NCBI GenBank assembly: GCA_023230755.1
Contig: JALNWS010000016.1
Span: 1 to 33,661, forward strand
Length of the DNA: 33,661 nt
Direction: 5' to 3'
DNA from: Azoarcus sp.
GTDB lineage: Bacteria; Pseudomonadota; Gammaproteobacteria; Burkholderiales; Rhodocyclaceae
Below, one piece after another: positions 22,041 to 29,536 of the stretch. The notes below the pieces were generated by a model. The model searched no databases. It worked only from the letters and a program-made list of their open reading frames with translations, and was not told where the DNA came from. Numbering within the stretch: position 1 is the stretch's first letter; each line of letters begins with the position of its first letter. The position numbers and the translations under genes are program-made.

Positions 22041-24229
22041 GCGACGCTGTTGCCGAACTGCTTGTTGGCATGGGTTTTCACGGGATGCGGCTTGAACCAA
22101 TCTGGAAAGCCTTGCAGGCGGGCACGCTCGCGGGGCGTTAGTTGGCGGGGAATGCCATTTACAAGATAGAGCCCACAGGACTGCTGCCCCGCCAGCAGAG
22201 TTGTTGCGTGACCTTGCGGGTCATAGACTCGGGCCTGCTGCCCTCGGTGTCCGTGCAACATGCCGATTCGTTTCAGCGGCGATTTCTTGTCCAGCGTTGG
22301 GCTGATCGTGATGTCGCTGGCGGCGTGTTTTCCAGCAGGTGCGTTTGGTTCAAGAATGTCCGCAACAGACACCCATTTGCCACCACCGACAGGCAGGGAA
22401 AACCGTTGGACCATCGGGAATGCGTCCAGTCGATAGGCCACATAGAAGACACGCTCACGCTCCTGTGCCGTGCCAAAGTCAGCGGCGTTGAACACCTTGC
22501 CGCTCACGGCATAGCCCAAGCCCGACAGCTTCTGCCGCAGGGTGCGACTCCACAGACCACCTTCGCCTGAACAGAAGTTCTTCACGTTTTCAAGCAGGAC
22601 AACCTTGGGGCGCTTGGCCTCGATGATGCGGAAGAGGTGGAAAATGATTTGGCCCCGAGCCTCGGCAAATCCCGCCTTCTTCCCGCCAATGCTGAATGCC
22701 TGGCAGGGGAAACCTGCCGCCAGCACCTCGTGGTCGGGAACATCCTGTGCGCTCAACTGGGTGATGTCTGACGGAAACGGCACACCCTCCATCGGGTGAT
22801 TCGCCAGGTACGTTTGCCGCGCATGCTCGTCGATTTCGCAAGCCAGCACACAGCGACCACCTGCCTGTGAAAGCCCAAGGTGGAAGCCCCCCACACCCGC
22901 ACACAGGTCAATGAAAGTGAAGGCGGGCAGAGGCTCGAAACCACCAGCACGCGCTTTTTCAAGCTGTTCTGCCAGCCATTTTCGCAACGCACGAACTTCG
23001 GTTGCCTGCCCCTTGCTCAATCTTTGCAAATCGGGAAATCGCGCAGACAACTCGTCCAGCAAGGCCGTGACCGCCTGCTCTACCGCCCTCGATTTGCTAT
23101 CTGTCCGCACACCGCCCACATGGGGAAGTGAAGTCGCAGAAGCAAAATCTCCGCATGAAAAGGCAAAATCGAACCCCGTAGCCCAAACCTTGCCGACAGG
23201 ATGCGCCCAGAGGGTTGCGTTTGCCTTTGCGGTACTGGATTCGTAGGCACAAGCAACAGCGGGCCGCTCGATCACACCGAAAACGTTGAAACCTTCTGCA
23301 CAGGATTCGCTGTCATTGGCAGCAGGTGTGCAGTCGCCCACAACGGTGAAGGCAGGAGCAACGGCTGGCGTCTGAACGCAGGGGCGATAAACCGCCTTCA
23401 ACTCTGGCACTTTTTTGTGCTTGCCAAGCTTTCGCCGCACAGACAGCGAGACAACTTCACTGGCATTGGCATACAACTGACGCGCGAGCGGGGTATCGTG
23501 GTTGAAGATGACCACGGTCGCCCCACGGGCTGCCGCCTCTTCTGCCGCACGAGCGAGGTCAGCATGCTCCTTAATACCAAACCCTTGCGCAGTGTAGGTA
23601 ATGGTCGAAGCCAGATAGGGTGGGTCGGCAACCACAAAGTCGCCCGCACCCGCCTTTTCCATGGTGACCCGAAAATCAGCAAGTTCAACGACAGCATGGG
23701 GCAGGCGCTTCGCCATGCCGCGAATGCTTTCCTTCGGAAATACCGAGGACTTTCGATTGCCCGCAGCGGTATTGAAGCCGCCCTTCTTGTTGTAGCGAAT
23801 CATTCCGCCGTAGCAATGGCGGTTCAGATACAAAAAAAGCTCGGGCGTGCGCATGCCAACCCCGTCATTGAACAAGGTGCGTTGGCGGCGATACGTTTCC
23901 CCGTCATTCATCCCTGCCACAAACAGCGGGGATGCCTTGGCAATCAACCCCTCAGGGTCGAGCAGAGCCACACGCACGAAGCCCACCAAATCGGGATTCA
24001 CGTCGGTCATCAGCACGGAAGGGAAGCGTTCGGCCAGTTTGAGAGAAACCGTGCCCGACCCCATGAAGACATCAATCAGGCGTGATGCGTCAGCGGGTAT
24101 GTCATTGGCTACGGCCCCTTCAATCCAGTCCTTGCAGCCAGGCCAGATCAAGGGCGTCGGAACACACGGCCCAACATCAGGAGCCGAAACAACAGCAGGA
24201 ACGAGGGATACAACAGATGATGAAACCAT
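21977..24229 (-). CDS. Fused DNA methyltransferase: Dam-like N6-adenine plus Dcm-like C5-cytosine domains
   Basis: This protein of 750 residues joins two methyltransferases. Residues about 25-285 form a D12-class (Dam-like) adenine methylase: LIWPGCKDWI (a variant of the PxKW start), LIDVFMGSGTVSLKL with motif I at 55-60, MTDVNPDLV, and catalytic DPPY at 202-205. Residues about 435-750 form a complete cytosine-C5 methylase: FIDLCAGVGGFHLGL, catalytic PCQ at 508-510, ENVKNF at 547-552, FNAADFGTAQERERVF, RQLTPRERARLQGFP and motif X QFGNSVAVPVIAAF. The linker (about 290-430) includes a small segment with RFPDLQRLSKGQATEVRAL. No nuclease domain or partner is evident. Likely role: modify the element (and host) at two sites to evade restriction. 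The start ATG at 24229 has its AAGGAG ribosome binding site in the loop of a leader hairpin. Confidence 0.9.
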   Translation of the reverse strand: MVSSSVVSLVPAVVSAPDVGPCVPTPLIWPGCKDWIEGAVANDIPADASRLIDVFMGSGTVSLKLAERFPSVLMTDVNPDLVGFVRVALLDPEGLIAKASPLFVAGMNDGETYRRQRTLFNDGVGMRTPELFLYLNRHCYGGMIRYNKKGGFNTAAGNRKSSVFPKESIRGMAKRLPHAVVELADFRVTMEKAGAGDFVVADPPYLASTITYTAQGFGIKEHADLARAAEEAAARGATVVIFNHDTPLARQLYANASEVVSLSVRRKLGKHKKVPELKAVYRPCVQTPAVAPAFTVVGDCTPAANDSESCAEGFNVFGVIERPAVACAYESSTAKANATLWAHPVGKVWATGFDFAFSCGDFASATSLPHVGGVRTDSKSRAVEQAVTALLDELSARFPDLQRLSKGQATEVRALRKWLAEQLEKARAGGFEPLPAFTFIDLCAGVGGFHLGLSQAGGRCVLACEIDEHARQTYLANHPMEGVPFPSDITQLSAQDVPDHEVLAAGFPCQAFSIGGKKAGFAEARGQIIFHLFRIIEAKRPKVVLLENVKNFCSGEGGLWSRTLRQKLSGLGYAVSGKVFNAADFGTAQERERVFYVAYRLDAFPMVQRFSLPVGGGKWVSVADILEPNAPAGKHAASDITISPTLDKKSPLKRIGMLHGHRGQQARVYDPQGHATTLLAGQQSCGLYLVNGIPRQLTPRERARLQGFPDWFKPHPVKTHANKQFGNSVAVPVIAAFGTAFNQQFFSQAA

Positions 24230-24231
24230 GA

Positions 24232-24257
24232 TGGCGTCTCCTTGGTAGAAGACGCCA
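24232..24257 (-). promoter_or_regulatory. Leader hairpin enclosing the ribosome binding site of the fusion methyltransferase
   Basis: TGGCGTC (24232-24238) and GACGCCA (24251-24257) are perfectly complementary over 7 bp. On the minus-strand mRNA the 12-base loop contains AAGGAG, the probable ribosome binding site, and the stem ends 2 bases before the ATG. This could limit translation of the methyltransferase. Confidence 0.5.
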
Positions 24258-24286
24258 CGCCCAAAGACGACCCTTGGGTTGGTGGT

Positions 24287-24318
24287 TTCAGGAACCTATG
24301 TGGATTCGGTTTCCTGAA
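24287..24318. repeat. 8-bp inverted repeat in the methyltransferase promoter region
   Basis: TTCAGGAA (24287-24294) and TTCCTGAA (24311-24318) are perfect complements with a 16-base spacer; centre-to-centre spacing of about two helix turns fits a dimeric repressor site. No regulator can be assigned. Confidence 0.5.
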
Positions 24319-24523
24319 CGATTCGCGGGGAGAACGTCTTCGCTCGGTTGCCCGAGCGCTTTCCTTCGCGGCATGCCAATCTCTTGGATCAACATGAGTT
24401 CATCACAAGCCCAGCAGGAAAATCCTGCCGACCACGGTTGGCTGGTACCGCACTCCACTCAACCATCCGCAGGACAAACTTTATTTTTGCGAGCATGGAA
24501 GCACGATTTATTTGCAAAATAAC

Positions 24524-24574
24524 GGCGCACAAAAAACAAAAAACCTTTTCCAATCAATACGATCAGAAAAGGTT
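24524..24574 (-). terminator. Terminator after the R-M/PIN operon
   Basis: AACCTTTTC (24542-24550) and GAAAAGGTT (24566-24574) form a perfect 9-bp stem with a 15-base loop. On the minus strand it is followed by long T runs (complement of the A-rich 24528-24541). It lies 45 bases after the end of the 24620-25354 gene and separates the R-M side of the element from the methyltransferase/mob side. Confidence 0.8.
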
Positions 24575-24619
24575 AAAAAACAGACAGACGAAATAAATAG
24601 ACAGAAAGACGAATTTGTG

Positions 24620-25354
24620 TTAGGCACCGCCCACCTTGATGCAGCGATCCAACTCGTCTCTCTCGTTAGCAGCTTCATCAGCAGCCTGGTCATCAACTGC
24701 CCCGCAGCGAACAGCATCAAGGTAAGCAGCAAGGGTCATTACTTCCCATGGTGCAGAATCTTCGGCAGCAAGTGATTCGAGAAAATCGTAGGGCCGACTG
24801 GCTCGCGGTTTTGCGAAAATCCACTCATCATCAAGCCTTGCCCGACGAAGGAAGTCAGCGGTCGAAACAAAGCCTCTCGGACGAATGATGCGCCCACCCA
24901 GCACAGTTTCCGCGTCCTTGCGTGGCCTACCTCGTTTTGGTTTTTGATCCAGCGGCACAACCTGCCGCTCGGCAGCAAGGGTCTGATTCCAAATAGCCCG
25001 TCGCTGAATATCGTCGAGGGAATCGTAGCTGGCAGGTTCAAACCAATCGGGCGGCGGCGGTCCAACTCGTTGCTCCAAGATGGCCTCTGCCTCTTCCCTC
25101 AAAACAGGAGCGCCATCCCCCGTTATCGAATGCTCCATGCCAGCCACAGCAAGAAGGTCACCAAGCAAAAACATGCGATTTTGCGCTTGCAACGGGTCTG
25201 GAACATAAGGCACAAAACCGTCATCCTCTGGCAACACACTTTGCAGCACATTCAGACTCACCCCGAGAAGGGGAGCCGCCCGCGCAGAGGTCAGGCGCTG
25301 CATTGGGCTGCAATACACGGCCAGCACAGAAAGTTCGTCTTTTCTTGGTTCCAT
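24620..25354 (-). CDS. Hypothetical protein, possible DNA-binding (AT-hook-like motif)
   Basis: The product has 244 residues and I do not recognise a family. Residues about 20-70 (LTSARAAPLLGVSLNVLQSV, then NRMFLLGDLLAV) resemble the MerR/AlpA-type winged helix used by excisionases and small regulators. A basic QKPKRGRPRKD segment near residue 140 looks like an AT-hook. The C-terminal half is acidic (Asp/Glu/Ala-rich). It ends just before a strong terminator and follows the PIN gene by 60 bases on the same strand. It could regulate the element or act as a directionality factor, but this is a guess from motif and place. The start ATG lacks a clear ribosome binding site; Met18 is an alternative. 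Confidence 0.6.
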   Translation of the reverse strand: MEPRKDELSVLAVYCSPMQRLTSARAAPLLGVSLNVLQSVLPEDDGFVPYVPDPLQAQNRMFLLGDLLAVAGMEHSITGDGAPVLREEAEAILEQRVGPPPPDWFEPASYDSLDDIQRRAIWNQTLAAERQVVPLDQKPKRGRPRKDAETVLGGRIIRPRGFVSTADFLRRARLDDEWIFAKPRASRPYDFLESLAAEDSAPWEVMTLAAYLDAVRCGAVDDQAADEAANERDELDRCIKVGGA

Positions 25355-25414
25355 ACGAGCTCAAAAACGATCAAGGAAGCAAACCACGCCCAGCCTTTCA
25401 GGTATTACAGGCGC

Positions 25415-25900
25415 TTAAAGCGACAAGCCTCGCTGACCGTCCTCCCTGAACGCACAGGGGTCAAAGCCTTGATTCAAGACAACCGCCCGCGTCCTACAAT
25501 CACCTGACGCATTAAGTCGCTCACAATATCTGTGCAGTGTCGAGGCATCTTCTGTGAGGATGAAAGGAATCTGGTCATGACACGCTTGGGCGATCAACTT
25601 CAAATCATCACGTGCAACGTGCCGCTGCGCGCCATCGTCGCGTGACCGTAGCTGGTTCCACAAACGCCCAGCAACCTGAGCATGAGGGACATTGAAGGGG
25701 ATGGGGCGGAAGTTTTTCAGCGGCAAATCGGTGATGGGTTGTTTGATGCTGAACTCGGCGGCGGCAATAGCCGAAAAATACATAGGCACCTGATCTTCGA
25801 GCATCAGACGGTAATACTGTGCGGCAGTCTCGTGATTAGCCCGACTTTTATCCACCAGTGAAATCAGAAAACTGGTGTCCAGCAACACCGATGCCGTCAT
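25415..25900 (-). CDS. PIN-domain protein, putative toxin ribonuclease (VapC-like)
   Basis: A PIN-domain protein of 161 residues with the full set of acidic residues: Asp8 in VLLDTSFLISLVD, Glu49 in AIAAAEFSI, Asp98/Asp99 in ARDDLKLIAQA and Asp118 in ILTEDASTL. Such proteins are Mg2+-dependent ribonucleases, mostly toxins of toxin-antitoxin pairs. The ATG at 25900 overlaps the stop of the 257-residue gene upstream (ATGA), the usual arrangement of antitoxin followed by toxin. An ATG at 25930 would add ten residues that do not resemble PIN starts. The gene lies behind hsdS in the R-M operon. Confidence 0.85.
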   Translation of the reverse strand: MTASVLLDTSFLISLVDKSRANHETAAQYYRLMLEDQVPMYFSAIAAAEFSIKQPITDLPLKNFRPIPFNVPHAQVAGRLWNQLRSRDDGAQRHVARDDLKLIAQACHDQIPFILTEDASTLHRYCERLNASGDCRTRAVVLNQGFDPCAFREDGQRGLSL

Positions 25901-26670
25901 GCGCGACCACCTCGCAACTCTTCCAGCCATTCAGTTGCATTCGGCACCCCTTCCCAAGCCGCAGTCCCCCGCTCTACCATCTCGGCAAACTCCGCCTCAT
26001 CAAATCGCGGTTGATGGGTCTCGAATGCCAGCAGAACAGGATTGCGGATCGCACCCGTCAGAAGATTCTCTTCGGCGTTGATGTGCAGGAGCGCGGGACG
26101 GTACAAGCGATTTTGCTCTTCCTGTGCCAGAAGACTTTGTGTTGCTGCAACTTTCAAGGTCGTGCCATCTTCAAGTTCAAGATGCACGTTCGCCTTAGTT
26201 TTGCCGCCCCAATCTACTACCCGACCATGGACATATTTCTCGACAGCCACCCAAACCTCTTCCACTTTGCGGAAATCGGTGGAGGCATTGACCACAAGCG
26301 CGACACTTTTTGCATCATCGGCAAGACGATAGGAGCGGTGTGGATTTTTGCGGGTAGCGGCTTGCCAGCGTTCCACTACGGCTGCCCGCTTGGGATCAAT
26401 CAGACTTAGAGAGTCTGGCGATTTGAGCCGTTCCAGGTCGCTCCAAAGGGTTGTTGCTGCCAACAGTCCAGTGGCAACAAGAGCCAGCGAGCCAGACTCA
26501 ACGGAAACAATCACATCGGAGGGGTCAATATCCCGCGCGGAACCGCGCAGGAAATCACTGACATCTTCCTGAAAATCCCCCAGAAGATTCAGGGGGACGT
26601 GCTTCGGCCCCACCTCAACATCGTTGATGCGGTCGGCAAGGGCAAAACTAAGCACGTTGCGAGGTTCCAT
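25897..26670 (-). CDS. Unknown 257-residue protein, candidate large antitoxin of the PIN protein
   Basis: I do not recognise a family over most of the length. The N-terminal half has a hydrophobic helix (LALVATGLLAATTLWSDLERL, about residues 58-78); the middle is basic/mixed, with VDWGGKTKANVHLELEDGTT strands. The last 20 residues (AWEGVPNATEWLEELRGGRA) resemble the C-terminal tails of VapB-type antitoxins that bind PIN toxins. The gene precedes the PIN gene and overlaps it by 4 bases, and follows hsdS by 53 bases. At 257 residues it is about three times the usual VapB size. Antitoxin role is inferred; a separate sensing or effector role is possible. Confidence 0.7.
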   Translation of the reverse strand: MEPRNVLSFALADRINDVEVGPKHVPLNLLGDFQEDVSDFLRGSARDIDPSDVIVSVESGSLALVATGLLAATTLWSDLERLKSPDSLSLIDPKRAAVVERWQAATRKNPHRSYRLADDAKSVALVVNASTDFRKVEEVWVAVEKYVHGRVVDWGGKTKANVHLELEDGTTLKVAATQSLLAQEEQNRLYRPALLHINAEENLLTGAIRNPVLLAFETHQPRFDEAEFAEMVERGTAAWEGVPNATEWLEELRGGRA

Positions 26671-26723
26671 ATCGTGGATTGTAGGTCCAAGCCGATCAGA
26701 TGTCAGCCTGACCGTGCAGAGGT

Positions 26724-27902
26724 TCAGGCAAATGCACTCGCCAGCAAGGCATGGAAGGTGGCTTGGGCTTTGGCGGTTGCTGTGTATTGCTGGGATTTGA
26801 TGCCATTTAATGTCTCAACACGATCCGCAAAATCGTTTTGAAGCCCGAACGGGGGCACGGGCACAATCATTTCGCGCAGCCTACCCATGCTGATTCGTGT
26901 CAATGTAATCCCCTGCACCAGTGAGGCCGCCATAGCCAGAGTGGAAGGCATGTTCATCAACCAGCAAATATAAGCGGCGGTGACCGTGTCCTGACGGCAT
27001 CGGAACTGCACGCAATCGGCTTTGTTCAGCGCTTCTGGGATACTCGGCGGCAATACAATCGCACGAAGATTTGGATCACCCAACGTCCCAATGATTACAT
27101 CGCCAGGCAAGCAACGGTGGCGAGGCAAAGAAGCAAAGTGTTCCTGCGAGACATAGGCTTTCGCATCATCAATCAGTTCGCCAATCCCGATATTTTGCAA
27201 ACGGATCACGCGAACCCCTGTCTCAACGTAGTGGGATGTTTTCAGGTTAGAGCCAAATGGACCGTCTGACATTTTTTCCGCTAAATCGCCAAGACGGACA
27301 AGTGGCCACCCCTTCGGATTCGTCGCAGGGTCACCGAACATATCGAGGAACAGGGCGGGGATGAGTTCGGCGGCTTTCTTCTCGGCTTCGCGGCGCAGGC
27401 GAACGATGCCCTCGGCACGGGAAAGCAGATCGACGATGCGGCGCTGCTCGGAAACAGGCGGAACAGGAATCTCGAACTTCCGAAGTGTTCCTCGTGCGAT
27501 TTCCTTGAATGTTGTCCCACCAGCGTGCTGAATCATTTTGTCCCGCTGGGTGCGAAGCCAGAAGGCCAGATATTCTGGAACCAGATCAGGGCCACAAATG
27601 AAGTTGATAAACCCTTGGTTGGTGCAAATCGGAACGGTGGATACAGCCGTGAAGCCAATAGTGGCTCGGCTGGTCAAAAGCACGGCATTAGGCGGCATCA
27701 GCTTGGTGGAACTGTTGCGCAAACCCTCATCAGAAACCGTTTCCTTGGTCTTGCTGATGTAAAGCCCATCCAACTTGGTGATGTCAGTGGGTGTCGCCCA
27801 AGCGATACCTCCACCAAAATACCGCTGCTCGGTTCGCGATGGCGTGCCTCCACCCAAGATTTGTGCAACATCCTCCAATCGTGCGGTACGCCACTGGGTC
27901 AT
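26724..27902 (-). CDS. hsdS: Type I restriction-modification specificity subunit
   Basis: The product has 392 residues with two target-recognition domains separated and followed by conserved helices. TRD1 begins ARLEDVAQILGGGTPSRTEQ and the first spacer helix is IPVPPVSEQRRIVDLLSRAE; TRD2 begins WPLVRLGDLAEKMSDGPFG and ends IVPVPPFGLQNDFADRVETL. The subunit selects the bipartite DNA sequence for methylation and cleavage by HsdM and HsdR. Its ATG overlaps the hsdM stop by 4 bases (27899-27902). Length and architecture are complete. The recognition sequence cannot be predicted from sequence alone. Confidence 0.92.
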   Translation of the reverse strand: MTQWRTARLEDVAQILGGGTPSRTEQRYFGGGIAWATPTDITKLDGLYISKTKETVSDEGLRNSSTKLMPPNAVLLTSRATIGFTAVSTVPICTNQGFINFICGPDLVPEYLAFWLRTQRDKMIQHAGGTTFKEIARGTLRKFEIPVPPVSEQRRIVDLLSRAEGIVRLRREAEKKAAELIPALFLDMFGDPATNPKGWPLVRLGDLAEKMSDGPFGSNLKTSHYVETGVRVIRLQNIGIGELIDDAKAYVSQEHFASLPRHRCLPGDVIIGTLGDPNLRAIVLPPSIPEALNKADCVQFRCRQDTVTAAYICWLMNMPSTLAMAASLVQGITLTRISMGRLREMIVPVPPFGLQNDFADRVETLNGIKSQQYTATAKAQATFHALLASAFA

Positions 27903-29521
27903 GCCACCCGCTCCGCCAGCGCCGCCTTCAACGCCTCCACTTCTTCAACAATCTCAGCCTCAATCGCCGCCAGTTCATCCAGAATCTCGCGGGGATCGCG
28001 GTGTTCCACGGCGGATTGGCTCATAGGGCGGTAGCGCCCAGCAGAAAGGTTGAAGTCGTTCTGGCGTACCGTATCGGCGTCGGCAAACCACCATTTTTCC
28101 GTCCATTCCGATTGCGCATCACGGGCCAGCCAACGGTTCCAGTTCTGATCCCGTTGCAGGTAGGCATCGGTCAGGGCGGGCAGGTCATCATCTTCAATCG
28201 GGCTGTCATGGTTGGCGTCCAGCTTGTAGCCGTCGTTATCGGCATGCAGGAACAGCACCCGCTCGGTGCTGCCGCCCTTGGTGAAAATCAACACCGATGT
28301 CTTGACGCCTGAATAGGGCTGGAATACACCGCCAGGCAGCGACAACACGGCCTCCACTCGGTTGTTCTCGATCAGTTGCCGCCGCAGTTCCTTGTGGGCG
28401 CCCGTGGAGCCGAACAGCACGCCCTCGGGCACGATCACCCCGCAACGGCCAGCGGGCCGCAGGCTATCCATCATGTATTTCAGGAACAGCAGTTCTGTGG
28501 CCGTGCTGGTGCCGACCTTCACATCCTCCACCACCCTGTCCTTATCCACTCGCCCCGCGAACGGCGGGTTGGCAAGGATGACGTGATAGCCCTCAGCGGG
28601 CAGCCCCAGTTGCTCCTTCTTGTCGTTGTCCAGCGTGCTGGTCAGCACATTGCGCAACAGCACCCGCACGTTCGGCAGGCCGCGCAGGGTGAGGTTCATG
28701 GTGGCAAGACGCACCATTTTCGGATCAACGTCGTTGCCGTAGAAGGTGGCCGATTGTAGGGCAGCGGTCTGGGCGGCAGAAAGCTGATCGCCTAAGCCGC
28801 GCAACTGCTTCTTGCCGTCCATTTCGACGGTCTGAATGGCATTGGCCGACGAGTTGGCAAGGCGGATGTGGTTGTAGGCCGCCACCAGAAAGCCCGCCGT
28901 TCCCGCCGCAGGATCGTAGATGGTTTCCCCGACCTTGGGATTCAACAGGGTCACGATGCTGCGGATGACGTGGCGCGGGGTGCGGAACTGGCCCAGTTCG
29001 CCCGCTTGCCGAATCTGGCGCAGGACGTGTTCAAACAGGTCGCCCTTGGTATCGGAATCGGCGGCATCGAGCCGCAGGCCATCCACCAGATTGACGACTT
29101 GGGTCAGCACGGTGGGATCAATGATGTTCAGCCGTGCCCCGTCCATGAAGTTGTGCGCTGCCGCCTCGCCCATCTCGGCGAAGAAGGCAAACACCTCATC
29201 GCGCAGGAAACGCACCAATGCCTCGCCAGAAAGCCCCTTGGCCCAGACCGACCAACGGAAGCGGTCACGCGGAATCGTGAGCTGGCCGTTTTCTGCGTTG
29301 AGCGGATTGCGAAGCTGCCAGTCGCCTGCAAACAGGCTTTCATAGGGCTGCTTCAAGACCTTGGCCTTCATCTTGTTTTCGGCATCAATGCCTTCGACAA
29401 GGTAGAAGAAGAACAGGAAGGAAAGCTGCTCGGCGTTGCTGACGGGATCAGGGTAGCCACCGCCAAAAAGGTAGTCGCGAATCTGGTCAATCGACCGCCG
29501 CATGTCGGGGGTCAAGGGCAT
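27899..29521 (-). CDS. hsdM: Type I restriction-modification DNA methyltransferase subunit
   Basis: The product has 540 residues. An N-terminal helical domain (RRSIDQIRDYLFGGGYPDPV, LSFLFFFYLVEGIDAENK) precedes the N6-adenine methyltransferase domain: GQFRTPRHVIRSIV, motif I YDPAAGTAGFLVAAYNHIR (about 202-220) and catalytic NPPF at 318-321 (VILANPPFAG), then ELLFLKYMMDSLRPAGRCG. It methylates adenine in the HsdS target. The start at 29521 has a GAAGGA ribosome binding site, 15 bases after the hsdR stop. hsdM follows hsdR and overlaps hsdS, so all three are one operon. Confidence 0.94.
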   Translation of the reverse strand: MPLTPDMRRSIDQIRDYLFGGGYPDPVSNAEQLSFLFFFYLVEGIDAENKMKAKVLKQPYESLFAGDWQLRNPLNAENGQLTIPRDRFRWSVWAKGLSGEALVRFLRDEVFAFFAEMGEAAAHNFMDGARLNIIDPTVLTQVVNLVDGLRLDAADSDTKGDLFEHVLRQIRQAGELGQFRTPRHVIRSIVTLLNPKVGETIYDPAAGTAGFLVAAYNHIRLANSSANAIQTVEMDGKKQLRGLGDQLSAAQTAALQSATFYGNDVDPKMVRLATMNLTLRGLPNVRVLLRNVLTSTLDNDKKEQLGLPAEGYHVILANPPFAGRVDKDRVVEDVKVGTSTATELLFLKYMMDSLRPAGRCGVIVPEGVLFGSTGAHKELRRQLIENNRVEAVLSLPGGVFQPYSGVKTSVLIFTKGGSTERVLFLHADNDGYKLDANHDSPIEDDDLPALTDAYLQRDQNWNRWLARDAQSEWTEKWWFADADTVRQNDFNLSAGRYRPMSQSAVEHRDPREILDELAAIEAEIVEEVEALKAALAERVA

Positions 29522-29536
29522 GGGGTGTTCCTTCGA

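Larger units (their letters stand above)
24230..24619. other. Intergenic region with several palindromes before the fusion methyltransferase
   Basis: In these 390 bases I see the leader hairpin at 24232-24257, an inverted repeat TTCAGGAA (24287-24294) and TTCCTGAA (24311-24318), a tight palindrome GCAGGA-AAA-TCCTGC (24414-24428), and the minus-strand terminator at 24524-24574. It should contain the promoter of the methyltransferase/mob operon. Short open frames on the plus strand here show no coding signs. Confidence 0.6.

Noticed and set aside
24274..24522. Two short plus-strand open frames before the fusion methyltransferase
   Set aside because: They lie against the uniform gene direction of the element, overlap palindromes and the terminator, and show no conserved pattern.
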